DNA of 64,000 nt from Ructibacterium sp965146665 (GCA_965146665.1 CBCTHE010000004.1:1-64000); one strand, 5' to 3'. Positions 34,408 through 43,235 are shown, numbered from the stretch's first letter. The notes: a model not told the origin generated them from the letters alone. Program-made: numbers and translations.

Positions 34408-34926
34408 CTAAAACTTAGGCACAAACTCTGCCTTTACCTTCATTGTGAACTGTATGGGACTGAGTTCCCTGCCTCCAAATCTGACAGGGATTTCTACATC
34501 CACCATAACCGTTCCGTTTAGGTTTTTCAGAGCATCGCCTTGAGCAAAATCTGTGTTTTCAAAATCAAGCGCCAGATTGGATATGCTGAACTCTTTCACA
34601 GTTCCGTTGTACTTGGTATGCTTGTCACCCTCTTCCGTCAAGGCTAAGAGTTCATCAAGCCGGGCATATATATTTCCTGTGTCTATAGTTTCGGTAAAAG
34701 CTGAATCTATATATGTGTAACCTCCGCTATATCCTTCACGCAATTGGCTGTATGCATCGTCATAGTTTGCTACCACAACGGATACGGCTGCCGACTGAAC
34801 TGCATTTTTTATGCCGTTACAGATAACGAGCATTTGGATGTACTCAAAGATTACACACATTATGAGGATTAGGGACATACAAACTGCCACCGCAATAACG
34901 GTGGCATTACCTTTGTTATTCATCAT
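34408..34926 (-). CDS. TadE/TadF-like pseudopilin
   Basis: 172 residues. A short basic leader MMNNKGNA, then one hydrophobic helix (VIAVAVCMSLILIMCVIFEYI), as in class III prepilin-like TadE/F proteins, followed by an extracytoplasmic domain with VDVEIPVRFGGRELSPIQFT. It would be processed by the peptidase at 41634 and assembled with the Tad machinery. ATGA overlap with the DUF4320 gene upstream. It ends the pilus module. Confidence 0.75.
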   Translation of the reverse strand: MMNNKGNATVIAVAVCMSLILIMCVIFEYIQMLVICNGIKNAVQSAAVSVVVANYDDAYSQLREGYSGGYTYIDSAFTETIDTGNIYARLDELLALTEEGDKHTKYNGTVKEFSISNLALDFENTDFAQGDALKNLNGTVMVDVEIPVRFGGRELSPIQFTMKVKAEFVPKF

Positions 34927-35315
34927 TTATGGTACACCTCACTTTTGCCTGTAGCCTTTGAGCGAATAGTAACAGGGAATGCGCCGAATCCTCCAAAGCC
35001 TATATCGTATTCCATTGTCAGTTCCACGGTGAATTCTTCGTTCAGTTGTATGTTGCCTGTCTTAGACCATGTAACTGCCGGAGTAATACCCATCCTTTCC
35101 TGCAAAACAATTTCACGGGCTGCTGTTTCACTTCCGATCCTGCCGCAGATTTCTGCTTCACGGCATAGTTCTTGAGCAAATGTGTCAAGCTGTGACTTTG
35201 CAACATATACTGGGAATACGCTGACTGCCAATGCTATTACCATCATTACGGATAAAATGATTACAACTACATCTATATATCCCGAACCTCTGTTGTTTCT
35301 CAGTCTTTTCAGCAT
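34923..35315 (-). CDS. DUF4320 pseudopilin-like protein
   Basis: 130 residues. The start MLKRLRNNRGSGYIDVVVII shows a basic leader, a Gly-Ser-Gly processing region and a hydrophobic helix, the N-terminus of DUF4320/TadE-like proteins. The rest is a small extracytoplasmic domain (LTMEYDIGFGGFGAFPVTI). It is probably a minor pilin of the Flp/Tad pilus. Overlaps: the preceding gene by 7 bases and the next by ATGA. Confidence 0.78.
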   Translation of the reverse strand: MLKRLRNNRGSGYIDVVVIILSVMMVIALAVSVFPVYVAKSQLDTFAQELCREAEICGRIGSETAAREIVLQERMGITPAVTWSKTGNIQLNEEFTVELTMEYDIGFGGFGAFPVTIRSKATGKSEVYHK

Positions 35316-36325
35316 AAATCCATCCCACCTTGCTCTTGTTTCTCCAAGAACTCTTCCACAGACATATTTTCCTCATACGGTCCTTCAAAGAATCCGTTTT
35401 CTGCAAGCTCGGGGATTTTACTGTAGTCACCGCCATCCGCAAGGTATTTCGCAGCCTCAATGAGCTCATTTTCCAAAATCAATGTGTCTCTTTCTAAATC
35501 ATAAAGCTGTTGCAAAATCGTTTTCCCTTGATTCTCACCAATCACATCTAATGCTTCAATGAATCCTGCATACGGATCACCTTCAAATTCCTGCTCTTGT
35601 TCCTCAAGAGTTCTGAAAAAATCAAGCCACCTCATTGTCCTCTTGAAATCCGGGTTTGGAACAATATTTAAGATTGTGTTTATTGCTTCGTGTCTCCATT
35701 TTGATTCATCTATTACTCTGTCATAATCAAGTTTGTGCGGCAAAGTAAATATGTCATGATTGTCGATATATTCTTCAGTTTCTCTCGTGACATTTATGAG
35801 AGACGAGCTTCCTTTTGTCGCCGCTCGTATGACATCTATAGGTTTCTTAAACTGCAATAAGCCCTTTGCCAAATGATTACTGATATTAGGGGAAATATTA
35901 ATTATGTATTCAAACACTTCTTTCTCTCTCTCTGTAACTTCATCCGGCTTTGAAGTTTCATCCAATTCCTCACCCATTCTTTTGAGCAATTCATTTACCT
36001 TTTCCGAACAGCCTGTTGCATAAAGTTTATTGTCCGTAATGTCCTCACATATAATCATAAATATGCTATGCATTTCTTCTTCCTCAGGATTATACCTATT
36101 GGCAATCATTTCAATTGGATTGTTTAATTTTATAAGGTGTGCCATCTGTTCATCGTCAAGCGGTTCATTTATATAGAGAAACTTATGTATTGCTTCAAAC
36201 TTCGCAATATATGCCGATTCACGGATTATTTCATCTATGTCATATCCGTCAATCATTTCGAGAAAATCCTCACGCTCTCTTTCAATTACATCTAAAAATT
36301 CTTCTCTTAATCCCATCTTTTCCAC
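35309..36325 (-). CDS. DUF3848-like acidic protein with Gln-Gly-Met tail
   Basis: 338 residues, helical and acidic. The N-terminal ~80 residues (REEFLDVIEREREDFLEMID, IIRESAYIAKFEAIHKFL, PIEMIANRY) resemble the DUF3848 helical domain of ICE and phage proteins. The remainder is unrecognised (SINVTRE-type and FKRTMRWLDFFRTLEEQEQ segments). It ends VEEFLEKQEQGGMDLC, close to the shared tail. It lies inside the pilus gene cluster but has no membrane segment, so it is unlikely to be a structural pilus part. Confidence 0.6.
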   Translation of the reverse strand: MEKMGLREEFLDVIEREREDFLEMIDGYDIDEIIRESAYIAKFEAIHKFLYINEPLDDEQMAHLIKLNNPIEMIANRYNPEEEEMHSIFMIICEDITDNKLYATGCSEKVNELLKRMGEELDETSKPDEVTEREKEVFEYIINISPNISNHLAKGLLQFKKPIDVIRAATKGSSSLINVTRETEEYIDNHDIFTLPHKLDYDRVIDESKWRHEAINTILNIVPNPDFKRTMRWLDFFRTLEEQEQEFEGDPYAGFIEALDVIGENQGKTILQQLYDLERDTLILENELIEAAKYLADGGDYSKIPELAENGFFEGPYEENMSVEEFLEKQEQGGMDLC

Positions 36326-36329
36326 CTCC

Positions 36330-36788
36330 TCACTGCATGGTCATCTCTGCATCCCAATCTTGCTCCTGCTGTTCATCATATGATTCAATGTATTCCTGCT
36401 CTTTTTCCTTAAATATGTCATAAAAGAATTTGGCAAACCCCTCGCCGTCTTTTCGTTCGGGTACTTCATCTATGAAACCGCACCACTGTCTGCAGGCTTC
36501 TTCGATAACCATGTCGAAAATATTTTGTTTGTTGGCATCATTCGCTATAGCAGTTATATCAATTTGATCTGTATCAAGGTTTTGCTCACCATTATTCAAC
36601 ATAACCTTGTACCCAAAAATGTTTGTTATCTCCTCTGCCTCAAAATAACGTGAATCGCTTCTTACCTTTTCCCTAAGTTTTGCGATTGCTTCTTCTTCAT
36701 TCTCACCTACGGATAGTTCTTCGCAACGGTACATATCCGAAAAACAACTGTTCCACTGCCTATAAGATACTCTGTATAATTTTTTCAT
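36330..36788 (-). CDS. Hypothetical ICE protein with Gln-acidic Met tail
   Basis: 152 residues from ATG 36788 (GGGGGTG upstream). Begins MKKLYRVSYRQWNSCFSDMY, then a helical DxxEExAIAKLREKV segment, the short alpha/beta form of small ICE proteins that read like a translated 'YRVxY' domain. No named family. The last ~35 residues are strongly acidic and Gln-rich (EKEQEYIESYDEQQEQDWDA) and end EMTMQ, fitting the shared tail. Confidence 0.65.
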   Translation of the reverse strand: MKKLYRVSYRQWNSCFSDMYRCEELSVGENEEEAIAKLREKVRSDSRYFEAEEITNIFGYKVMLNNGEQNLDTDQIDITAIANDANKQNIFDMVIEEACRQWCGFIDEVPERKDGEGFAKFFYDIFKEKEQEYIESYDEQQEQDWDAEMTMQ

Positions 36789-36801
36789 CTTGCACACCCC
36801 C

Positions 36802-37668
36802 TTAAAACATTACTCCTAAACTTTGAATAACCTGAACCGCTATCACAATGAGGTAAGTAGCTATAAAACACATCAGCATTATCATTGAAAATATACGTAT
36901 TTTACCCGGTACTTTCTGCGCCTGTGCCTTCAACTTTCTCAGCTCTGCCTGTTTGAAATCATGGGAAAGCATCTGGAAATACATCACTCCGTCATCTCCC
37001 CTTATTACAGATATCAGACCTCTGACAACATCGGAAAGCATTGGCGAATTTACTCTCGCTTCCCATCTCATCAGCGCTACCTCGTAACCGCCCGACCTCA
37101 TATCCGCACAAGTGATGCTAATTTCATCGGCAAGGGCTGGAGTTGTTGACTTTTTGAATAATTCCAAGATTGACAACACATCCCGGCTTGTCTTTAGTTC
37201 TTGCTCTATAGTCGATACAAGCCGTAAAAGTTCGGTTTCAATTTCCTCTCTCTTCTCCTGCATCTGATTATCTGCCTTTTGGTATTCCTTGAAATACACC
37301 AAAACTGCAAGGACAAGCGCCACTATTGCAATCAACGGAAATATCATTATGCACGGTATAACAAGCAAACCAACTAACAATGCCTTGATTATTGCATGAG
37401 CCTGATAGCATTCGGGCGTCATCTTAATCCCGGCGGCTTGAAGCATGGCCGATAGCCTGTTCTTTTTGTATCTGTCCATTGGTATAAATTTGGCAAGTTT
37501 TATGCTCAAATCCATTATCAATGCCTCAATGGTCTGTGTCAGTTTCCTGTCCGATCTGCCGAGATTCATGATCGCCTTTGATGATTTCAAATATGGTATT
37601 TTAAGTCTGTCTGCCGCTAAGAAATATAAGCCAAAGGACAGACCTGTTAAAAGTATCAAAATCCTCAT
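36802..37668 (-). CDS. tadC: TadC-like pilus assembly membrane protein (type II secretion F domain)
   Basis: 288 residues: one N-terminal membrane segment, a cytoplasmic helical region, a membrane pair (about 95-125), the GspF-like cytoplasmic domain (ELLRLVSTIEQELKTSRDVLSILELF, ALADEISITCADMRSGGYEV) and a C-terminal membrane segment. It pairs with TadB to form the inner-membrane platform of the Flp/Tad pilus. Overlaps the cysteine-rich small gene as ATGA. Confidence 0.88.
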   Translation of the reverse strand: MRILILLTGLSFGLYFLAADRLKIPYLKSSKAIMNLGRSDRKLTQTIEALIMDLSIKLAKFIPMDRYKKNRLSAMLQAAGIKMTPECYQAHAIIKALLVGLLVIPCIMIFPLIAIVALVLAVLVYFKEYQKADNQMQEKREEIETELLRLVSTIEQELKTSRDVLSILELFKKSTTPALADEISITCADMRSGGYEVALMRWEARVNSPMLSDVVRGLISVIRGDDGVMYFQMLSHDFKQAELRKLKAQAQKVPGKIRIFSMIMLMCFIATYLIVIAVQVIQSLGVMF

Positions 37669-37817
37669 TTACACCCACCTCCGCAGATGGGAGCATATTT
37701 CTTACATCCGTCTTTGCCATATAGAGACATGTAAATGCACATTGGTTCTCTCGGATCAAGTTTCAATGCGTCGAGTCCTGTCTGACAAGTCGGGCATAAC
37801 TTTTCTTTTTCCGCCAT
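37665..37817 (-). CDS. 50-residue cysteine-rich protein between tadB and tadC
   Basis: Starts at ATG 37817 behind AGGAGGTGAGCG and stops in an ATGA overlap with tadC, so it is clearly a translated member of the operon. Sequence: MAEKEKLCPTCQTGLDALK, then LDPREPMCIYMSLYGKDG, then CKKYAPICGGGCK. Six cysteines, including a CPTC pair, suggest a zinc-binding or redox protein. No family is recognised. Being placed between the two platform genes argues for a role in pilus assembly. Confidence 0.8.
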   Translation of the reverse strand: MAEKEKLCPTCQTGLDALKLDPREPMCIYMSLYGKDGCKKYAPICGGGCK

Positions 37818-37822
37818 CACGC

Positions 37823-38740
37823 TCACCTCCTGAATTCTATTGGTCTTGTTAGTTTCACTACAAACGCTCCGCAGATGAACACTGCGGCAATATCAATGGC
37901 AAGTATCAGCTTGCCTACGGTGGAGTACATAAGCACTGCGTACCAATCCTTGTTCAGGAAGTACATCAATGGGATATTGGCAATTACCAAGATTGCCATG
38001 ATGATAAATTCCTTTCGTGGTTCTGAAAGCGTCAGTTCCAACTCCATATTCACCACACGAATATCCGACAGCTTGGTTACAATCGGTGTTAATGTGCTTT
38101 TGAGATTCCTGTCATATTGGCATTGGATCAATGCATCGCACCATTCCCTAAATATGTCGTTTTCTACTTTTGTTTTCAAATTTTCTATGGCTTTTATCAC
38201 ATCTGAATCAATGAGTTTAAGCTGCACAAGAAAGTCTGTGAAGATGTTCTTTATCGGAGGGTTAAGGTATGAGATATTCTCTTCCACCGCAGTTACGATA
38301 TCCTCATTTCTGATATAGGCTGTCGATATGATTGAAAGCGCTGTTTCCAATTCCTCCGAGACGTCTTTCCTAAAATGGCTTGCAGTAAGCTTCACATACC
38401 ATACCGGCAGCGCCATCATTCCCACGCCAAGAATGGGGATCATGAACACATTATCTAAAAGAGACGCAACAATCGTACCTGCTATTGCAAACACGCCACA
38501 GGCAATAAAAATGACAGGGATTTTATCTTCCCTGCCTGTAAGCCGCATGATTTCGGATACCTCCTCAATCTGCCTTAAAACAAATCTTTTCTTTTTACGG
38601 TTGGCTGCTTCTGCAATCTGTGTCTTGATACTCTGAGGCTTGTTTATGAAATTCTCAAACAATTCCCCGAACCTTAATCCAAGCAGTTTGAATACACCAA
38701 CCACCAATGCCATAAAAGCAAGTATTCTGAGTGTCAGCAT
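37823..38740 (-). CDS. tadB: TadB-like pilus assembly membrane protein
   Basis: 305 residues from ATG 38740 (GGGGAGGCGATAA upstream). One N-terminal membrane segment, a central membrane pair (about 75-115), a type II secretion F-like cytoplasmic domain (ELETALSIISTAYIRNEDIV, FREWCDALIQCQYDRNL) and a C-terminal membrane pair. It partners TadC. It overlaps the end of the TadA ATPase gene by 7 bases. Confidence 0.85.
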   Translation of the reverse strand: MLTLRILAFMALVVGVFKLLGLRFGELFENFINKPQSIKTQIAEAANRKKKRFVLRQIEEVSEIMRLTGREDKIPVIFIACGVFAIAGTIVASLLDNVFMIPILGVGMMALPVWYVKLTASHFRKDVSEELETALSIISTAYIRNEDIVTAVEENISYLNPPIKNIFTDFLVQLKLIDSDVIKAIENLKTKVENDIFREWCDALIQCQYDRNLKSTLTPIVTKLSDIRVVNMELELTLSEPRKEFIIMAILVIANIPLMYFLNKDWYAVLMYSTVGKLILAIDIAAVFICGAFVVKLTRPIEFRR

Positions 38741-40104
38741 ACATTTATCGCCTCCCCTCGGCAAATTTTATCAAGTACACCCTTCGGCATACCGTTTTCT
38801 GTAAGCCGTTTCTGCAGACCTTTTGATATTTCAGACACAAATTCATGTCTGCCTTTAATAATGAATTTACCTTTATCGTCATATTTGTTCTCGGTAATGT
38901 GATACCGGTATATTGTTCTGTATTCCCTTGTGCCGTCAGCCTTTATTTCGCATTCCATAATCTCCATGAGTTTACGCTCTCGGTTTTCAAGCTGTTTTGA
39001 GAATGCCACAAGCGGAAACGCTTCCGTAACCAAGTCCAGAAGTACATCTTCTGCCATATCATATTTTCTCTTACAAAGTGTTGCCATTCTCCTATATGTA
39101 GCTTCACAAGAGTTTGAATGGATCGTTGTCAGCACCGGGTGTCCTGTTCGGCTTGCTTCCTGTGCCAAGAATGCTTCAGGGCCTCTCATTTCTCCTACAC
39201 AAATGTAATCGGGATTAAATCGGAGTGCATAGTCGAGCAATATATCTTGGTCAATATTTTGCATCTCGTTTTCTGACGGTCTTGCAAGGGTATGGATTAC
39301 ACTGTTTAATATGGTTTCATCATCATTTCTCCTTGCAAGCGCCAATTCTCGGCTGCCGCTTTCGATTGTGTATATACGCTTATCATTTGGTATTGTAGAT
39401 AACATCCACCCTGCAATCGTTGTTTTTCCGCTTCCTGTTGCACCTGCAACGCATGTACTGACTCCGTATCTGAAGCATTGTGAAAGGAATTCGAGCATAG
39501 GCTCTGTTGCTGTCCTGCTCTTTACGAAATCCTCTTTATCAAAGTTCTGTGGATTTACAATTCTGATTGACGCACATACTCCAACATCCTCATCTACAAG
39601 CGGAGTTTTGAGCGCTGATATACGAATATTCTTTGACAGATGTCCAAGCACGGCAGGAGAGGCATTGTCAAGAACCATCCCTGATGTGTGCAGCATCCGT
39701 CTTACCACATTTATTGCATGCTGCGGCGATTCAAACCTCTCGTCAAGCTTTTCCTTCATACCTCCTGCTCTGTATATCTCTATATCATTCCAAGCATTGA
39801 TATCGATTTCCTCAATACCCGAGCCGAATATGTATTTTGTCAGGAATGAGAACTCTGCCATTTCCACATACAAACGGTTTACAAGTTCCTCATCAGACAT
39901 TTCATTGGCAGTAATTCTGTTGTCAGAGAGGTATTTCTGGATATAAAACTTTATCTGCTGTTTTACATCGTCTTTTCTTGCATCAACCAAAAGAGCAGCA
40001 TATTTGCTTGAAATATACTCCTGAACCTCCGAAAGAATACTTTGGAATTCTCTTTTCTCCGCAGGCGCGAAGAATAAATCATGGGAGTTACTCTGCATAT
40101 TCAT
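38734..40104 (-). CDS. tadA: TadA/CpaF secretion ATPase
   Basis: 456 residues. The N-terminal helical domain is followed by the catalytic domain with Walker A GATGSGKTT (221-229), the Asp box (IYTIESGSRELAL), Walker B/Glu region YICVGEMRGPEAF and the His box ATGHPVLTTIHSNSCEAT-type segment. This is a VirB11/CpaF superfamily ATPase driving assembly of the Flp/Tad pilus. No other VirB11-like ATPase is seen in the window. The start overlaps the TadZ-like gene as ATGA. Confidence 0.92.
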   Translation of the reverse strand: MNMQSNSHDLFFAPAEKREFQSILSEVQEYISSKYAALLVDARKDDVKQQIKFYIQKYLSDNRITANEMSDEELVNRLYVEMAEFSFLTKYIFGSGIEEIDINAWNDIEIYRAGGMKEKLDERFESPQHAINVVRRMLHTSGMVLDNASPAVLGHLSKNIRISALKTPLVDEDVGVCASIRIVNPQNFDKEDFVKSRTATEPMLEFLSQCFRYGVSTCVAGATGSGKTTIAGWMLSTIPNDKRIYTIESGSRELALARRNDDETILNSVIHTLARPSENEMQNIDQDILLDYALRFNPDYICVGEMRGPEAFLAQEASRTGHPVLTTIHSNSCEATYRRMATLCKRKYDMAEDVLLDLVTEAFPLVAFSKQLENRERKLMEIMECEIKADGTREYRTIYRYHITENKYDDKGKFIIKGRHEFVSEISKGLQKRLTENGMPKGVLDKICRGEAINVC

Positions 40105-40853
40105 CGGTCAAACACCTCCTCTGCTATATCCTCAATCACCTGACGAAAGTCTTTTGTTTCCCTTTTCGGCGGAGTATCCATAAGCAGTTCGCCGCTTAGA
40201 TACTGTTTTTCCACCAAATCACTGTGTGGGATTGTAAAGGTTACACCGCCTATGACTTGTTCAATATTCTCATTGGAATGAATAGCTTTTACATCGTTTG
40301 CGACTTTAAGCTGCTTATCAGCCTTGAACTTACTGTCCGCAAGCAAAGGTAATTGAGACGATAGATACGACACTGATTTCAGATCACAGTTGATAAGCCT
40401 TAACACACAATCCGATTCTATAAGTGCTACCGTTGACAGAATATCGTCAGACAAATGGCTTGAGCAGTCCACTATCACAAAATCAACGATTTCACGCAGT
40501 TCACAGATCAATTCACTTGCCTGAACCTGTGTGTATTTTGGATAGGTGAATTTGTTTTCACCCTTTAACATTCCGATTATGGATATATGATCATTCTTCT
40601 TGACCGTTATGCTGTTTTGCAGAATAAGGTTTTTGTTTATCTTAACAGCCGCCAAAATGCTTCCCAAAGACCTCTGCTGCTCAATTCTGTTATGAGGTAC
40701 AAGCAAGTGCAAAGGCGGCGCGTCCATATCACATAAGACGAGCGCTGCATCATAGCCTTTCCCTGTTATGTAGTTTGCAAGTTTAGCTGACACTAAAGTT
40801 TTTCCGCTTGAAGGTGAACCCCATACTGCAAGCACTTGATTATTGCGATTCAC
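40101..40853 (-). CDS. TadZ/CpaE-like MinD-type ATPase
   Basis: 250 residues. N-terminal P-loop VWGSPSSGKTLVSAKLANYI, then LCDMDAPPLHLLVPHN and VDFVIVDCSSHLSDD, as in ParA/MinD ATPases. In Tad loci such a protein (TadZ/CpaE) localises the pilus machine to a cell site. It lies between CpaB and TadA with short overlaps on both sides. Confidence 0.8.
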   Translation of the reverse strand: MNRNNQVLAVWGSPSSGKTLVSAKLANYITGKGYDAALVLCDMDAPPLHLLVPHNRIEQQRSLGSILAAVKINKNLILQNSITVKKNDHISIIGMLKGENKFTYPKYTQVQASELICELREIVDFVIVDCSSHLSDDILSTVALIESDCVLRLINCDLKSVSYLSSQLPLLADSKFKADKQLKVANDVKAIHSNENIEQVIGGVTFTIPHSDLVEKQYLSGELLMDTPPKRETKDFRQVIEDIAEEVFDR

Positions 40854-41637
40854 CTGTCACCGCCTCACTTTCCGTTGGTGTTGCCTCCTGCTCTTCCCGT
40901 GGCTGTGATCCTTGTTCAGCATTGTTATTTAACTCTTCCTGTGCCTTCAAAAATTCCTCTGCCTTTTTGCGTTCTCCCCTATATACCAATGACATATGCA
41001 CTGTGCCTGATTTCTCAAGGTCTGCAAGCAGGAGCGCTTGTTTCTCTGACACAAGGAGCGTTACCGTGCTTGGCAGATCTTCTTCTGTTTCTGCCGCCTC
41101 ATCCACATCTGCTCCTGATTTGTTTGTCGCGGCAATAACCTCAACAAACTGCAGTTCGGGCGGAATGATTGTCATACCTGTTTTCTGATAGTCGGGAGCA
41201 ATAATTGATACAATATCTCCTGATTTCAGTTTTCCCGACAGTCCTGTCGCAAATGATTTTAAAGTTACAGAGATTGCTCTGTTTGATCCATTGAGACCTT
41301 TAAAGTATGTATTTTCCACATAGGGCGTATCTGCCACCTTGCTTTTTAAAATATTATCACCCTTCATCATATCCACTGCTGCAAACTTGCCGATTACATC
41401 ATCATCTGATGATACAATTCCCTCCGGCTGATTGGTGCTTGACATTTTCATCTCAGTTACCATTTCTTTTGTTATTTCATCACCACTCTTTATGTTTGAA
41501 ACTACCCGCACTACAGTTATCATTTTTTCTCCTGTATTGCTTATAAGCGGTGATATTACAAAACAGATAATAAACGCAATCACAATACAGGTAATACCAA
41601 GCACGGTCCTGTTTTTAAAATAATTTGTAATTTTCAA
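40840..41637 (-). CDS. cpaB: CpaB/RcpC-like SAF-domain pilus protein
   Basis: 265 residues. One N-terminal membrane anchor (about 12-32) is followed by the SAF domain (VVRVVSNIKSGDEITKEMVT, IGKFAAVDMMKGDNILKSKV) and the RcpC-like domain (RAISVTLKSFATGLSGKLKSGDIVSI). The end is Glu/Gln-rich and low complexity (QPREEQEATPTESEAVTGESQ, split for reading) but has no GMxM signature. A typical extracytoplasmic Tad pilus assembly protein. Overlaps the prepilin peptidase gene. Confidence 0.85.
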   Translation of the reverse strand: MKITNYFKNRTVLGITCIVIAFIICFVISPLISNTGEKMITVVRVVSNIKSGDEITKEMVTEMKMSSTNQPEGIVSSDDDVIGKFAAVDMMKGDNILKSKVADTPYVENTYFKGLNGSNRAISVTLKSFATGLSGKLKSGDIVSIIAPDYQKTGMTIIPPELQFVEVIAATNKSGADVDEAAETEEDLPSTVTLLVSEKQALLLADLEKSGTVHMSLVYRGERKKAEEFLKAQEELNNNAEQGSQPREEQEATPTESEAVTGESQ

Positions 41638-42032
41638 AATATCGCCTCCAAAATCAATGTTACAATATACCCCACAGTCAGTGACGGGACAAAGGGGAAG
41701 AGCATATCGCCCTTTCCCTTTGTCTTCTCAATCACAAAGCTGCTTATTATGAAGATTATACATCCCATGACTACAGTTACAAATGCCTTATGTATTCCAA
41801 TGAGAACCCCGAGGAGCACCGTCACTTTCCAATCACCTCCGCCGATTTTATCCGTCAAAACAGAGGCAACAAAAAAAGGAACTGCAATAAGCGCTCCCCA
41901 AAGATTCTCTATATGAAAGCCAAACGGAATTAAAACAAGCAAAAGCACCTGATAAACAATCGGCACTTCCCGCCGTTTTATATCCGTTATGCCGGCTGAC
42001 AACAATATACATAGTATGATATATGCCTTCAT
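41634..42032 (-). CDS. TadV/CpaA-type prepilin peptidase
   Basis: 132 residues from ATG 42032, overlapping the stop of the pilin gene. Four to five membrane segments. The two catalytic aspartates are visible in AGITDIKRREVPIVYQ and IGGGDWKVTVLLG (GxGD-type motif), with the family end MLFPFVPSLTVGYI. It would cleave the leaders of the DUF6133, DUF4320 and TadE-like proteins. Confidence 0.88.
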   Translation of the reverse strand: MKAYIILCILLSAGITDIKRREVPIVYQVLLLVLIPFGFHIENLWGALIAVPFFVASVLTDKIGGGDWKVTVLLGVLIGIHKAFVTVVMGCIIFIISSFVIEKTKGKGDMLFPFVPSLTVGYIVTLILEAIF

Positions 42033-42250
42033 CAATGTGTATAATTGAACATTTCCTGAATTTTCTGAGTTAAAGTAGGCAGCACCGTATCATCAAGTAA
42101 TGCATAAAGCCCTGCAAGGATGAGCGCTCCAAGTACAATTGAGATTAAAACCACCACAGCAGTGTCCAAAGCGCCCTGACCGCTGTTATCCTTTAACTTT
42201 GCAAAAAGTTTCCTTGCTTTTGTCATAGTCATATTTTTGAGTTTTTTCAT
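42032..42250 (-). CDS. DUF6133 protein, probable Flp-type major pilin
   Basis: 72 residues. A basic leader (MKKLKNMTMTKARKLFAKLK), then DNSGQGALDTAVVVLISIVL forming the processing site and hydrophobic helix, then a short end TVLPTLTQKIQEMFNYTH. It matches DUF6133, which always sits beside Tad genes in these ICEs. By size and layout it is the likely major Flp pilin. It starts two bases after the SpoVG-like gene. Confidence 0.8.
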   Translation of the reverse strand: MKKLKNMTMTKARKLFAKLKDNSGQGALDTAVVVLISIVLGALILAGLYALLDDTVLPTLTQKIQEMFNYTH

Positions 42251-42252
42251 GT

Positions 42253-42522
42253 TTACATCTCCTCCAATTTCTTATCATAGGCTTCAAGCGATACACGCTC
42301 AACCTCGAGTCTCGCTTCTCTGGTGATTGGGAAACAAATGTCAGCATATTCACCTTTTTTAGTTCTTCTGCTCGGCATAGACGCGAACCTTCCGTTTGAG
42401 CCATAAATGATTTTAATTCCTTTAATCAGAAAACAATCGTCAATAAGCAAACTTACATAAGCTTTTAGTTTTTCACCGCCAACTAAGCTTGTAACCCTCG
42501 CTTCAAATTTCATCCTCGTCAC
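42253..42522 (-). CDS. SpoVG family protein (short paralog)
   Basis: 89 residues. The SpoVG core is evident: KLKAYVSLLIDDCFLIKGIK, GSNGRFASMPSRRTKKGEYA, CFPITREARLEVERVSLEAY. SpoVG proteins bind DNA or RNA and regulate gene expression. A second, longer paralog is encoded at 53267-53701. This one lacks a developed tail. It sits directly before the pilin gene and could regulate the pilus operon. Confidence 0.88.
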   Translation of the reverse strand: MTRMKFEARVTSLVGGEKLKAYVSLLIDDCFLIKGIKIIYGSNGRFASMPSRRTKKGEYADICFPITREARLEVERVSLEAYDKKLEEM

Positions 42523-42531
42523 CCCCTTCCG

Positions 42532-43218
42532 CTACATGCTGATTTTAAATGTTTCAGGTTGAAAGTCTTCTTGTTGGACAGCTGATTCGGCTTGAAGTTC
42601 AGTTTCTTCTTGATTTTCAATTATAGACCTCTCTTCCGGGTTTAGCATTTCAAGTGTTTTAATATCATCGGCTTTGTTTTCGATTACTTGAGTCTCTTCC
42701 ATACTCCGCATATTAAGACTTATAAATCCTCTGTTGTCCACATAATAGAAATCGCTTCCCGAATCATCATAAAGTTCAATGATATCTGACATTGACATAG
42801 CATACCCCGAATATTCACTCGGCAAAGTATCCTGATTCAGCAAATCATATATCTCTTCCAAATTGTTCGTGCCGATATTCCCATCATATACAATTCGATA
42901 GTTTGCGATATCAGGCTCTCCATAGCCTTTATTTATCAGGTCTTCGTAGCTGATAAATTTTATTCGCATATCCGCTTCCGGTTTAAGCTGATGGATTCTG
43001 CACGATTTCAACATAATGCTGTCTTGAATCTCGCCTTTGATAAGCCTGTCATACACGCCTTTTTCCCAATGCACTTCAAAATCGTGCTGTTCCTTTAGAT
43101 AATCTGCCACCTCATCCCTTTTAAACATCTCATCTATTACGGCAGTCTTATCCTTCACAAATCCTGCACGATTACCGTAACATTCAACAAATCCTTCTTC
43201 GGTTACATTGATTTTCAT
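42532..43218 (-). CDS. YodL-domain protein
   Basis: 228 residues from ATG 43218 (GGAGGCGATGAC upstream). The C-terminal half contains the YodL-like domain: DIANYRIVYDGNIG, LEEIYDLLNQDTLPSEYSGY, MSMSDIIELYDDSGSDFYYV, FISL. The N-terminal part resembles the small domain found in DUF4316-type ICE proteins. Biochemical role unknown. The end is acidic/Gln-rich (AESAVQQEDFQPETFKISM), a variant of the shared tail. Confidence 0.78.
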   Translation of the reverse strand: MKINVTEEGFVECYGNRAGFVKDKTAVIDEMFKRDEVADYLKEQHDFEVHWEKGVYDRLIKGEIQDSIMLKSCRIHQLKPEADMRIKFISYEDLINKGYGEPDIANYRIVYDGNIGTNNLEEIYDLLNQDTLPSEYSGYAMSMSDIIELYDDSGSDFYYVDNRGFISLNMRSMEETQVIENKADDIKTLEMLNPEERSIIENQEETELQAESAVQQEDFQPETFKISM

Positions 43219-43235
43219 GTCATCGCCTCCGTTTC

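Noticed and set aside
39311..39946. 211-codon plus-strand open frame opposite tadA
   Set aside because: Antisense shadow of a clear CpaF-type ATPase with Walker motifs; no start signal.
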